From positions 1 through 38,148 of the forward strand of contig JAZQQJ010000071.1 of assembly GCA_045629005.1 (NCBI GenBank): a DNA stretch of 38,148 nucleotides, written 5' to 3'. Below are positions 7,035-15,531 of the stretch, one piece after another; the first letter of the stretch is position 1, and the number at the start of each line of letters is the position of its first letter. The stretch is from RGIG3528 sp045629005. GTDB lineage: Bacteria > Bacillota > Clostridia > Lachnospirales > Lachnospiraceae. Position numbers and translations under genes: made by a program. Under the pieces are notes generated by a model. The model was not told the DNA's origin and made no database searches. It worked only from the letters and a program-made list of their open reading frames with translations.

Positions 7035-10000
7035 TTAATACTCCTGCCTTACGATGTTTATAACGTAACTCTTGTACTCTCCGCTTTCGGATATGACAAG
7101 AATTTCGTAAGTGTTCATGCCTACCCAGAGCGAAACAACACCATTTCCTATAACTGTTGCAGAACCGCTTACAGGTGTTGCATTAATCTGAACGTAATCA
7201 CTGTAGTTTGCTACAGAAACATAATATTCCTGATCCGTTGCCGGTGAGAAATATGGTGCCAGTGCGACTTCGTTGCCGTAACAGTCAAGAACCTGAATGT
7301 TTGAAAGGAGATTGTTCGGATTCATATCTCCCGAAGGCTTCGGAGACGGTATATCAGGCATATTGTCAAAAACGGGAATACTGAATGTAATGGGCTTCTC
7401 AAGGTCTGTATAAGCCGTTGCCATCTTCTTCGATTCGGAGCTCGGTGCAACAACGTTTGCCATGTACTGATGCATGAACGTATTGTCCGCAGTCATGTTG
7501 AACTTCTGGAGGTAGATGGTGTTCTGTCCACGGTTTATATAGTTCTGACCGATGATATATGCACCGCCGACAATTGCCCTGAAAGGATCTGTCCAAGGAA
7601 TGAGTGAACCGGTATTGAGGGCATCATTGTTGGAAGCACCGTTTCTTGCATACTTGAGGCCATTTTTAATTGCGCCGCCGGAAACTGTTGAATGGTATGC
7701 GCCGATGTTATAGAAGTTGTAAAGTCCTTCATAACCTTCAACCGTACCTGTTGCGCTGTTTGAAACTGTTGTTGAGCTTGTAACTATTTCCTGACGCACA
7801 CGGGATGCAAGATGATACGGGCTGACGCCTGAGTACTCCGCTGCCGTAATGAACGTCTCGGCATAGGTTGTTGTTCTTGTAATGCCGTTACTGTCAACGT
7901 ATGTATAACTTGTGTGGTAGAAAGGTGTATTAACGAGAAGTGCTTCAACACCTTCTACGTCCTGATAATCAGGCTTGTATTCAAGGTTTTCGAACATGAA
8001 AACGCTCTGCTCATCAAGCCAGTTTCTGGGATCGATGAAGTATGCAAGAGCATCTGCAGATGCAGTAACCCACGTTGAACCATCGTAAATTATGAACTGA
8101 TTTGTGTCCCAGTTGTATGCGCCGGTTTCAAGCGACTTCCATGCAACGCTGTAGCTGTTCGGGATGAGGTTTCTGCCGACAACATTTTCGGAAGAAATAG
8201 CATCGTCCCATGAAATACCTGTCTGATATGCTGTGAGAATCCAGTTCGGATGCATTCTGTGAAGTTCTCTCAAGCTGTCCTTGTAGGTTTCAGGGAAGCC
8301 TTGTGAATCCATATAGCTTTCGAACTGTTCATTTGTCATGTAAGGATCCCATGCGTCGACAAGCGATGCGTTAGGGTCTCTGACGTAATAATAAATGTAT
8401 GTCTCGTCTTGAGTGAGGGTATGGGCCTTAATAAAGGATGTGTAGCCTGTTTCAACCGTATCGGGATAAACCTCATGATGGTCATAGATGTATCCGACAG
8501 GAGCAACCATGGAAACAGCAGGGAAGTAGTAATCCACGCCATCAAGTACAAGAGTCTGTACACCGTTACGAACCTCGTAAACATAGTAGTGATACATCCT
8601 CATACCCGTTTCTTTATCATAGATGGGCTCGCCTGGAGCGGGTGTGGGAACCGAAGCTACAGGAGTCGGCGTAGGATTGTTGCCGCCTGATGCCTTGGGT
8701 GTGGGCGTTGCTGTAGGCTTAGGTGTGGCAGTAGGAACAACCATTCCTTTTTCATCGCTCAAATCAACCTCTGTTGAAAGAACGTAGCCCGTGTTGCCTC
8801 CTGCAGATTTTACGCCAAACCATTTCTGGCCGTTCTGGTTAATTTCATCTGTAATGTAAATTACTTCGCCTAAAGAAAGTGTTGCAATATTGCCGTCTGC
8901 AAGCTTAACGTATGCGCTTGTGGCTGATGCTGTGCTTCTGAGCTTCGTCTTGTCCTCAGTAACCTTTGCATATACCGTTTCGGCAAAAACAAGCTTTGTA
9001 TACTTTGCGGACATGTAGCCGTAGCTTACAGTGCCGTCCTTCTTAACAGCAACCTTATACCAGGGTGTTGTGCCTGTAACTTCTCTGTCGAGAATGAGAA
9101 CTTTTGTATCCTGAGAATATGTTCCGACCGTAAGAGCAGATGTTTCAGGCTTTTCACGCATATTAAGCTGGTAGGTGTTTACTATGGCTGTGTAGCAATA
9201 ATCACCGATTCCGCTTATTTCGTCCTTTGAAACCTGGTCTCCGACGAATGAAACCGCAGGTGTGGGTGTGTTCTTCGGTGCCTCTGTAGGAACAGGTGTT
9301 GCTGTTGCCTCGGGCGCTTTCGTAGGCTCCTGGACAACGCCCGGAATTTCTACGGAAATGTAGCTTGATGAAGCATAGCCCTTGTATGTCTTACCACTCT
9401 TTGTGACTGTAACCTCGTACCATACCTTGCCGGTATCGGCTGCCTTTTTGTAGCCGGTGATGGTAACGTACTGATTCAATGTGAGAACTGTTACTTTATC
9501 GTAGGATGTGCCGGCACCCGAACGTACATTAAGTCCGGAGGTATTACAGAAGCCTTGGAGCGGGAATCCTTCTGTTACAACGCTTGTAACTACCTTAGGA
9601 GTGGGTGTCGGGCCTGCGGGCTTTGGTGTGGAAGTTGCCTTAGGAGTGGGTGTCTTTGTAGGATCGACCTTAGAATTAAGATCTACTGAAATGTAGGCCT
9701 GTGAAACCCATCCTTCTTTTGTCGTGCCGCCGGTTGTGTAAGTAATCTTGTACCAGTACTCGCCTGTTGAAGCCTTCTTTGCAGCGTTTACCGTAACAAG
9801 CTGATCCTTATCGATGCCGTCGATGCGGTCGTTGTTTGTACCTGCATCCTTTCTGACGTTAAGTCTTCCGGCTGTAACATAACCTTTAAGCGGGAAGCCT
9901 TCTGTAACAACCTCATCAGTAAGCTTCTTCGTGGCTGCCTTTGTAGGCGTCGGAGTCGGTGTCTTTGTTGCGGAAACCTTTGACGTCGGCGTAGCGCTCG

Positions 10001-10364
10001 GAGCAGCTGTGGGGATGTTTCCGCTTGTGGCAATATAAGCCGCTGAAACATAACCCGTAACCTTTGTTCCGTTAAAGCTTGCCGTTACATAGTACCAACC
10101 GTTTGTTTCGTACTGAATGGCAACATAGTCGCCCTTGGAAAGATATACCGTCTTTCCGTTCAATTCCAGTTTTTCATAGGATGTGGAAGGACCTTTTCTA
10201 ACAAAAAGTGACGCTGCCGTAACTGTTCCTGTTGTCGCCGCGCTCGTCCTTTCGGAGTTTTTTAACGTACCGAAAAGCAGCACCAATGCAGGAATTATTA
10301 TAAGCATCGCCACCATTAATTTTGAAATATATGTATTAAGTTTAAGTTTATTGTCTTTTTCCAT
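7035..10364 (-). CDS. Large secreted cell-wall hydrolase: five SH3b repeats plus LytD-type glucosaminidase
   Basis: A 1109-residue secreted protein predicted to cut the glycan strand of peptidoglycan. An N-terminal hydrophobic segment (LMVAMLIIIPALVLLFG) is a signal or membrane anchor. Bacterial SH3 repeats lie at roughly residues 46-111, 161-230, 271-338, 391-460 and 463-536, separated by Thr/Pro-rich linkers such as ATKTPTPTPTKAATK. The endo-beta-N-acetylglucosaminidase region covers about 670-1000, with the RVRQE motif placing the probable catalytic Glu at 859. A cadherin-like domain ends the chain (about 1020-1109). The frame is open 11 codons further upstream, but the start at 10364 has a G-rich site (GGGTGGG) about 10 bases before it. 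It heads a likely operon with the cohesin-like protein and clpC. Confidence 0.9.
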   Translation of the reverse strand: MEKDNKLKLNTYISKLMVAMLIIIPALVLLFGTLKNSERTSAATTGTVTAASLFVRKGPSTSYEKLELNGKTVYLSKGDYVAIQYETNGWYYVTASFNGTKVTGYVSAAYIATSGNIPTAAPSATPTSKVSATKTPTPTPTKAATKKLTDEVVTEGFPLKGYVTAGRLNVRKDAGTNNDRIDGIDKDQLVTVNAAKKASTGEYWYKITYTTGGTTKEGWVSQAYISVDLNSKVDPTKTPTPKATSTPKPAGPTPTPKVVTSVVTEGFPLQGFCNTSGLNVRSGAGTSYDKVTVLTLNQYVTITGYKKAADTGKVWYEVTVTKSGKTYKGYASSSYISVEIPGVVQEPTKAPEATATPVPTEAPKNTPTPAVSFVGDQVSKDEISGIGDYCYTAIVNTYQLNMREKPETSALTVGTYSQDTKVLILDREVTGTTPWYKVAVKKDGTVSYGYMSAKYTKLVFAETVYAKVTEDKTKLRSTASATSAYVKLADGNIATLSLGEVIYITDEINQNGQKWFGVKSAGGNTGYVLSTEVDLSDEKGMVVPTATPKPTATPTPKASGGNNPTPTPVASVPTPAPGEPIYDKETGMRMYHYYVYEVRNGVQTLVLDGVDYYFPAVSMVAPVGYIYDHHEVYPDTVETGYTSFIKAHTLTQDETYIYYYVRDPNASLVDAWDPYMTNEQFESYMDSQGFPETYKDSLRELHRMHPNWILTAYQTGISWDDAISSENVVGRNLIPNSYSVAWKSLETGAYNWDTNQFIIYDGSTWVTASADALAYFIDPRNWLDEQSVFMFENLEYKPDYQDVEGVEALLVNTPFYHTSYTYVDSNGITRTTTYAETFITAAEYSGVSPYHLASRVRQEIVTSSTTVSNSATGTVEGYEGLYNFYNIGAYHSTVSGGAIKNGLKYARNGASNNDALNTGSLIPWTDPFRAIVGGAYIIGQNYINRGQNTIYLQKFNMTADNTFMHQYMANVVAPSSESKKMATAYTDLEKPITFSIPVFDNMPDIPSPKPSGDMNPNNLLSNIQVLDCYGNEVALAPYFSPATDQEYYVSVANYSDYVQINATPVSGSATVIGNGVVSLWVGMNTYEILVISESGEYKSYVINIVRQEY

Positions 10365-10393
10365 AAATGCAGCACCCACCCGGATAAAATCAT

Positions 10394-10420
10394 ACACTAT
10401 ATCTAGTGTAGTATACTACA
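10394..10420. promoter_or_regulatory. Compound palindrome upstream of the wall hydrolase gene
   Basis: TGTAGTATACTACA (10407-10420) is a perfect 14-base palindrome that includes a TATACT -10-like box on the minus strand. It overlaps a second inverted repeat, ACACTA-TATC-TAGTGT (10394-10409). The -35 is poor, which would suit a regulated promoter. The regulator is unknown. Confidence 0.45.
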
Positions 10421-10454
10421 TTTGGATTTTTTTGACCATAGATAATGGAAATTT

Positions 10455-11720
10455 TTATCCTATAGCTTTTCCTATATCATGACGCATATATTTTCCTTCG
10501 AAATCGACCCATTCCGTTGCTTTATACGCATTGGCGCGAGCCTCGAAAAGGTCCTTTCCGACAGCTGTCACACCAAGCACACGTCCGCCGTTTGTAAGGA
10601 CTTTACCGTCGGAAAGCTTTGTACCTGCATGGAAGCAGAAGAAGCCCTCTTCCTTTGCAAAACGCTCAAGACCCTTGATTTCCTTGCCTTTCTCGTAGTG
10701 CTCCGGGTAACCGTCGCTTGCAAGAACGACGCATACTGCAGCGTTATCTTCAAACTGAAGGTCAATCCTGTCGAGAGTACCATCGATACATGCTTCAAAA
10801 ACCTCAACGATATCATTTTTCATACGGGGAAGCACAACCTGAGTCTCGGGATCACCAAAACGGGCATTGTACTCAAGAACACGAGGGCCTCTTTCCGTAA
10901 GCATAAGTCCGAAGAAAATGATTCCCTTGAACTCTCTGCCCTCGGAAGCCATTGCGTCAACCGTAGCCTGATAAACATACTTTTTGCAGAATTCATCTGC
11001 TTCGGCAGTGTAGAACGGGCTGGGAGAGAACGTGCCCATTCCGCCTGTGTTAAGGCCTTCGTCGTTATCCTTTGCACGCTTATGGTCCTGCGCACTTGTC
11101 ATAATCTTTATTGTCTTTCCGTCAACAAAGGAAAGAACGGAAACCTCGCGTCCTGTAAGGAACTCCTCGATAACAATCTTGTCACCTGCTGTACCGAACT
11201 TTTTGTCGGTCATAAGCTCTTTAACACCGAGAATGGCTTCCTCTTTTGTATTGCAAATGAGTACACCTTTACCAAGTGCAAGTCCATCTGCCTTAAGGAC
11301 AGTAGGATAGCTTGCCGTCTCAAGGTATTTGAGTGCATCCTCAGGGTTTGTGAAAACTTCATATCCGGCAGTAGGGATGTTATATTTCTTCATAAGGTCC
11401 TTTGAAAATGCCTTTGAACCTTCGATAATTGCTGCATTTTTGCGGGGTCCGAAAACGCGGAGTCCGCGTGCTTCAAAAACATCAACGATGCCTGCGCAGA
11501 GAGGGTCATCCATACCGACAACCGTCAAGTCAATTTTCTTTTCCTCTGCAAAATCGGCAAGCTTTTCAAGCTCCGTTGCTCCGATATTAACGCATTCCGC
11601 AAGCTCGGAAATGCCTGCATTTCCGGGTGCACAGTAAATTTTATCAACTTTTTTGCTCTGGGCAATTTTATAAACGATGGCGTGTTCACGTCCACCGCCA
11701 CCTACTACAAGGACTTTCAT
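10455..11720 (-). CDS. purD: Phosphoribosylamine--glycine ligase (GAR synthetase)
   Basis: A 421-residue ATP-grasp enzyme making glycinamide ribonucleotide from phosphoribosylamine, glycine and ATP, the second step of purine synthesis. The N-terminal GGGGREHAI motif, the central ATP-grasp region (LKADGLALGKGV, GLNTGGMGTFSPSPF) and FGDPETQ are all present; length is standard. The ribosome binding site AAGGAGGC stands 5-6 bases before the start, inside the end of purN, whose stop codon is only 2 bases away. It is the last gene of purM-purN-purD. I see no convincing terminator after it. Confidence 0.97.
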   Translation of the reverse strand: MKVLVVGGGGREHAIVYKIAQSKKVDKIYCAPGNAGISELAECVNIGATELEKLADFAEEKKIDLTVVGMDDPLCAGIVDVFEARGLRVFGPRKNAAIIEGSKAFSKDLMKKYNIPTAGYEVFTNPEDALKYLETASYPTVLKADGLALGKGVLICNTKEEAILGVKELMTDKKFGTAGDKIVIEEFLTGREVSVLSFVDGKTIKIMTSAQDHKRAKDNDEGLNTGGMGTFSPSPFYTAEADEFCKKYVYQATVDAMASEGREFKGIIFFGLMLTERGPRVLEYNARFGDPETQVVLPRMKNDIVEVFEACIDGTLDRIDLQFEDNAAVCVVLASDGYPEHYEKGKEIKGLERFAKEEGFFCFHAGTKLSDGKVLTNGGRVLGVTAVGKDLFEARANAYKATEWVDFEGKYMRHDIGKAIG

Positions 11721-11722
11721 TT

Positions 11723-12319
11723 TTATGCCTCCTTGGCTGATGCAAGCTTCTTTATGGCTTCAGGAAGAATTATCCATTCTGCCTCTTCCATTACTCTCTT
11801 TTGAAGGATTTCGGGTGTATCACCCTCCTGAACATATACGGCTTTCTGTGTAATAATCGGACCTGTGTCGGTACCTTCATCAACAAAATGAACCGTTGCG
11901 CCTGTAACCTTGCATCCGCGCGCAAGTACGGCTTCATGAACCTTAAGTCCGTAAAATCCGTCTCCGCAGAAGGAAGGAATGAGCGAAGGATGGATATTTA
12001 TAATCTTGTTTCTGTATTTCTTAATAACCTCAGCAGGCACAATAACAAGATATCCCGCGAGCACAACAAGGTCGGGTGAATACTTGTCGATGGTCTTTAA
12101 AAGTGCTTCATTAAAGGCTTCGGTACTTTCAAAATCCTTTTTAACAACTGCTTCTCCCGGAATACCGGCTTTTGCAGCTCTCTCAAGCGCAAAGGCTGTG
12201 CGGGAAGAGGAAATAACTGCTGCAATTTTTGTATTCGGAATTTCTTTTGAATTGATTTTGTCAATAATTGCCTGAAGGTTCGTGCCGCCTCCGGACACCA
12301 TCACTACGATGTTGAACAT
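11723..12319 (-). CDS. purN: Phosphoribosylglycinamide formyltransferase (GAR transformylase)
   Basis: A 198-residue enzyme that moves a formyl group from 10-formyltetrahydrofolate to glycinamide ribonucleotide. The phosphate-binding SGGGTNLQAI motif is at the N terminus. The catalytic stretch INIHPSLIPSFCG (Asn, His) and VDEGTDTGPII (Asp) follow. Size is typical. A GGAGCG ribosome binding site precedes the start, and the gap to purM is 9 bases, so the genes are cotranscribed. Confidence 0.97.
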   Translation of the reverse strand: MFNIVVMVSGGGTNLQAIIDKINSKEIPNTKIAAVISSSRTAFALERAAKAGIPGEAVVKKDFESTEAFNEALLKTIDKYSPDLVVLAGYLVIVPAEVIKKYRNKIINIHPSLIPSFCGDGFYGLKVHEAVLARGCKVTGATVHFVDEGTDTGPIITQKAVYVQEGDTPEILQKRVMEEAEWIILPEAIKKLASAKEA

Positions 12320-12328
12320 AATCGCTCC

Positions 12329-13354
12329 TTATTTGATAATAATGTCCTGTTCACCGTCATCAATAAAGCCGAGTACGATAGGTGTTTCGCCTGCGAGCTT
12401 AATTGCTTCGATTGACTTATCGACATCGTTCTTGTCCACTGCCATGCACATACCGATGCCCATATTATATGTATTATACATTATTTTCTCTTCAATGCCT
12501 CCTTCTTTTGCAAGAAGATTGAAAAGAGCAGGAACTTCATAAGAATTTTTATTGATTACAGCACGTGTGCCTTCTTTAAGCATTCTCGGAATGTTCTCGT
12601 AGAAACCGCCACCTGTAATGTGGCTGCAGGCTTTAACGGTAACACCCGCATTCTTAATGCTCTTGAGAGCCTTTACGTAAATCTTGGTAGGTGTAAGAAG
12701 TGCTTCGCCAAGTGACATGCCGAGCTCTGCGCTGTAGCGGTTAAGCTTGGAGGCTTCCATAGGGAATACCTTACGTACAAGTGAGTAGCCGTTGGAGTGA
12801 ATGCCTGAGCTTGCCATACCGATAAGGACATCTCCCTTTGTAAGCTTGTCGCCTGTAATCATCTCATCTTTATCAACAATACCTACAGCAAAACCTGCGA
12901 GGTCATACTCATCTTCAGGGTAGAAACCGGGCATTTCTGCGGTTTCGCCGCCGATGAGTGCTGCACCTGCCATTTCGCATCCCGTAGCAACACCGGATAC
13001 TATGGAAGCAATCTTCTCGGGGAAGTTCTTTCCACATGCAATATAGTCAAGGAAGAACAAAGGCTCACCGCCTGCACATGCAACGTCGTTTACGCACATT
13101 GCAACACAGTCGATACCGATTGTATCATGCTTATCAAGAAGGAATGCAAGCTTAAGCTTTGTGCCTACGCCATCCGTCCCGGAAAGCAATGTGGGATTCT
13201 TCATATTCATGAAGGAATTCATCGCAAATGCACCTGAAAAGCCACCGATTCCGCCGAGAACTTCCGGTCTCATCGTACGTGCAACGTGCTTTTTCATAAG
13301 CTTCACTGCTTCATAGCCTGCTTCAATATCAACTCCGGCATTTTTATAATCCAT
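12329..13354 (-). CDS. purM: Phosphoribosylformylglycinamidine cyclo-ligase (AIR synthetase)
   Basis: A 341-residue ATP-dependent enzyme closing the imidazole ring of aminoimidazole ribonucleotide. It has the PurM-fold signatures: start DYKNAGVDIEAG, GGFSGAF, GTDGVGTKL and the glycine-rich VLIGMASSGIHSNGYSLVR. It is the first gene of the purM-purN-purD operon. The ribosome binding site GGAGGC lies 5-6 bases before the start, and a promoter is visible about 55 bases upstream of it. Confidence 0.97.
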   Translation of the reverse strand: MDYKNAGVDIEAGYEAVKLMKKHVARTMRPEVLGGIGGFSGAFAMNSFMNMKNPTLLSGTDGVGTKLKLAFLLDKHDTIGIDCVAMCVNDVACAGGEPLFFLDYIACGKNFPEKIASIVSGVATGCEMAGAALIGGETAEMPGFYPEDEYDLAGFAVGIVDKDEMITGDKLTKGDVLIGMASSGIHSNGYSLVRKVFPMEASKLNRYSAELGMSLGEALLTPTKIYVKALKSIKNAGVTVKACSHITGGGFYENIPRMLKEGTRAVINKNSYEVPALFNLLAKEGGIEEKIMYNTYNMGIGMCMAVDKNDVDKSIEAIKLAGETPIVLGFIDDGEQDIIIK

Positions 13355-13408
13355 TTTGTGCCTCCATCTTTCTTATATAAAGTAAAATTGGCGCCGTTCG
13401 CCTTCGTC

Positions 13409-13436
13409 ATTGTAGCACAGGTTTACTTATTTTGAA
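13409..13436 (-). promoter_or_regulatory. Promoter of purM-purN-purD
   Basis: TTCAAA (13431-13436), 16 bases, then TACAAT (13409-13414). The -10 is a good match and the -35 moderate. Confidence 0.55.
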
Positions 13437-13544
13437 ATTGATATATACTTATAAATGGCATTAGTGAAGCCTTGTTCTTTGATTCAAAAGGCTGTTCACG
13501 TCTGTTCAAAACTCATTCTCATCACTTTTGTAACACTTTTTTTC

Positions 13545-13572
13545 TTGCATTTTGCTTATTTTGTGGTAATAT
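13545..13572 (+). promoter_or_regulatory. Promoter of typA
   Basis: TTGCAT (13545-13550), 16 bases, then TAATAT (13567-13572), with TGG directly before the -10 as in an extended -10 promoter. Confidence 0.65.
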
Positions 13573-13659
13573 ATCGCTTTGGCATAAAAAAATACATTTA
13601 ATAAGAAGAAACACGAACAGGTTTATGGCTGAAAACAGCCGGAATGAAAGGAAATTCCA

Positions 13660-15489
13660 ATGGTAGAGAAGAGAGAAGACGTTCGTAACATAGCAATCAT
13701 TGCACACGTTGACCATGGTAAAACAACACTGGTTGACGAGCTCTTAAGACAGAGTGGTACCTTCCGTGAAAATCAGGAGGTTGCCGAGCGTGTAATGGAC
13801 TCAAACGATATTGAACGAGAAAGAGGCATCACAATTCTTGCAAAGAATACTGCCATCCATTACAAAAATACAAAAATAAACATTATCGATACACCCGGAC
13901 ATGCTGATTTCGGCGGCGAAGTTGAGCGAGTTCTGAAGATGGTTGACGGCGTTATCCTCGTTGTTGACGCATTTGAAGGCGTTATGCCTCAGACAAAGTT
14001 CGTTCTTAAAAAGGCTCTTGAGCTTGCTCTTCCCGTTGTTGTCTGCATCAACAAGATTGACAGACCCGAGGCTCGTCCCACAGAGGTTATTGACGAAGTA
14101 CTTGAGCTCTTCATCGATCTTGATGCTTCTGACGAACAGCTTGATTGTCCTTTCGTATTTGCATCCGCAAAGAAGGGTGTTGCCATTCTCGAGCTCAATC
14201 AGGACCAGAAGAACATGGAGCCTCTTTTCGAGACTATCATCGACTACATTCCCGCTCCTACAGGCGATCCCGAGAAGGGCACACAGGTACTTATCAGCAC
14301 AATCGACTACAACGAATACGTTGGCCGTATCGGTGTAGGTAAGGTTTCCAACGGTACAATCAAGGTTAACCAGGAAGTTTGCATCGTAAACGCGCATGAG
14401 CCCGAAAAGAGCCGCCGCGTTAAGGTCAGCAAGCTCTATGAGTTCGAAGGCCTCAAGAAGGTTGAAGTTACGGAAGCCGGAATCGGTTCCATCGTTGCCA
14501 TTTCCGGTATTTCCGACATTCACATCGGTGATACGCTTTGCGCACTTGACGCTATCGATCCCATTCCTTTCCAGAAGATATCAGAGCCTACAATCGCCAT
14601 GACATTCTGCGTAAACGACTCTCCTCTTGCAGGTAAGGAAGGTAAATTCGTTACATCCAGACATATTCGTGAACGTCTTTTCAAAGAGCTTAACACAGAC
14701 GTTTCACTCCGTGTTGAAGAAACAGACACAACCGAAGCTTTCAAGGTTTCCGGTCGTGGTGAGCTTCATCTTTCCGTTCTCATCGAGAACATGCGCCGTG
14801 AAGGCTATGAATTTGCCGTAAGTAAGGCAGAAGTTCTCTACAAGAAGGGCGAAATGGGCGAACGGCTTGAGCCTATGGAGCGTGCATATATCGACGTTCC
14901 CGACGAGTTCTCAGGCGTTGTCATTGAAAAGCTTTCATCACGTAAAGGCGAGCTCGTTTCCATGAGCAACATAAGTGGCGGTTATACCCGTCTTGAGTTC
15001 GTTATTCCTTCACGTGGTCTCATCGGTTACAGAGGCGACTTCATGACGGATACAAAGGGTGAGGGCATCATCAATACATTGTTTGATGGTTACGCACCTT
15101 TCAAGGGTGATATCTCCTATCGTAAGACCGGCTCCCTCATTGCTTTTGAAGCAGGCGACGCTGTTACATATGGTCTTTTCAATGCCCAGGAGCGTGGTAC
15201 TCTCTTCATCGGTCCCGGTGAAAAGGTTTACTCCGGCATGGTTATCGGCCAGAGCGCAAAACCCGAGGATATCGAAGTTAACGTCTGCAAGAAGAAACAG
15301 CTTACAAACACTCGTTCTTCTGCCGCCGACGAAGCTCTCCGTCTTACCCCTCCCCGTATTTTAAGCCTCGAGCAGGCTATGGACTTCATTGAAACCGATG
15401 AGCTCCTTGAGGTTACACCTACAACGCTCAGAATAAGAAAGAAAATTCTCGATCCCCTTATGAGAAAGAGAGCAGGCTTTAGAAAATAA
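13660..15489 (+). CDS. typA: Ribosome-associated translational GTPase TypA/BipA
   Basis: A 609-residue GTPase that binds the ribosome like EF-G and assists 50S assembly and stress adaptation. The GTP-binding domain has AHVDHGKTT (residues 15-23), the switch region RERGITI, DTPGHADF and NKID. Domains II, III and V follow, and the BipA-specific C-terminal domain ends in RKKILDPLMRKRAGFRK. Length is typical. AAAGGAAAT precedes the start. The gene is a single unit with its own promoter and a strong terminator. A minus-strand frame of 240 codons inside it is a shadow. Confidence 0.97.
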   Translation: MVEKREDVRNIAIIAHVDHGKTTLVDELLRQSGTFRENQEVAERVMDSNDIERERGITILAKNTAIHYKNTKINIIDTPGHADFGGEVERVLKMVDGVILVVDAFEGVMPQTKFVLKKALELALPVVVCINKIDRPEARPTEVIDEVLELFIDLDASDEQLDCPFVFASAKKGVAILELNQDQKNMEPLFETIIDYIPAPTGDPEKGTQVLISTIDYNEYVGRIGVGKVSNGTIKVNQEVCIVNAHEPEKSRRVKVSKLYEFEGLKKVEVTEAGIGSIVAISGISDIHIGDTLCALDAIDPIPFQKISEPTIAMTFCVNDSPLAGKEGKFVTSRHIRERLFKELNTDVSLRVEETDTTEAFKVSGRGELHLSVLIENMRREGYEFAVSKAEVLYKKGEMGERLEPMERAYIDVPDEFSGVVIEKLSSRKGELVSMSNISGGYTRLEFVIPSRGLIGYRGDFMTDTKGEGIINTLFDGYAPFKGDISYRKTGSLIAFEAGDAVTYGLFNAQERGTLFIGPGEKVYSGMVIGQSAKPEDIEVNVCKKKQLTNTRSSAADEALRLTPPRILSLEQAMDFIETDELLEVTPTTLRIRKKILDPLMRKRAGFRK

Positions 15490-15497
15490 AAAAATAA

Positions 15498-15531
15498 TGG
15501 ACGGTTCATCTTAGAACCGTCCACATTTTTT
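15498..15531. terminator. Bidirectional intrinsic terminator between typA and the esterase lipoprotein
   Basis: TGGACGGTTC (15498-15507) and GAACCGTCCA (15514-15523) form a perfect 10-pair stem with a 6-base loop. A T-run follows on each strand, so it can end both typA and the converging lipoprotein gene. Confidence 0.92.

Larger units (their letters stand above)
13355..13659. other. 305-base divergent intergenic region between purM and typA
   Basis: It holds the purM promoter near 13409-13436 (minus) and the typA promoter near 13545-13572 (plus). The short purM leader contains GGCG-AACGG-CGCC, too small to be a purine riboswitch. Between the two promoters (about 13440-13540) I see no gene or strong structure. 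Confidence 0.6.

Noticed and set aside
13355..13440. Purine riboswitch in front of purM
   Set aside because: The leader is only about 50 bases and lacks the three-way junction core; only a 4-pair hairpin is present.
13801..14523. 240-codon minus-strand frame inside typA
   Set aside because: It is a shadow of a strongly supported gene; no ribosome binding site or recognisable domain.
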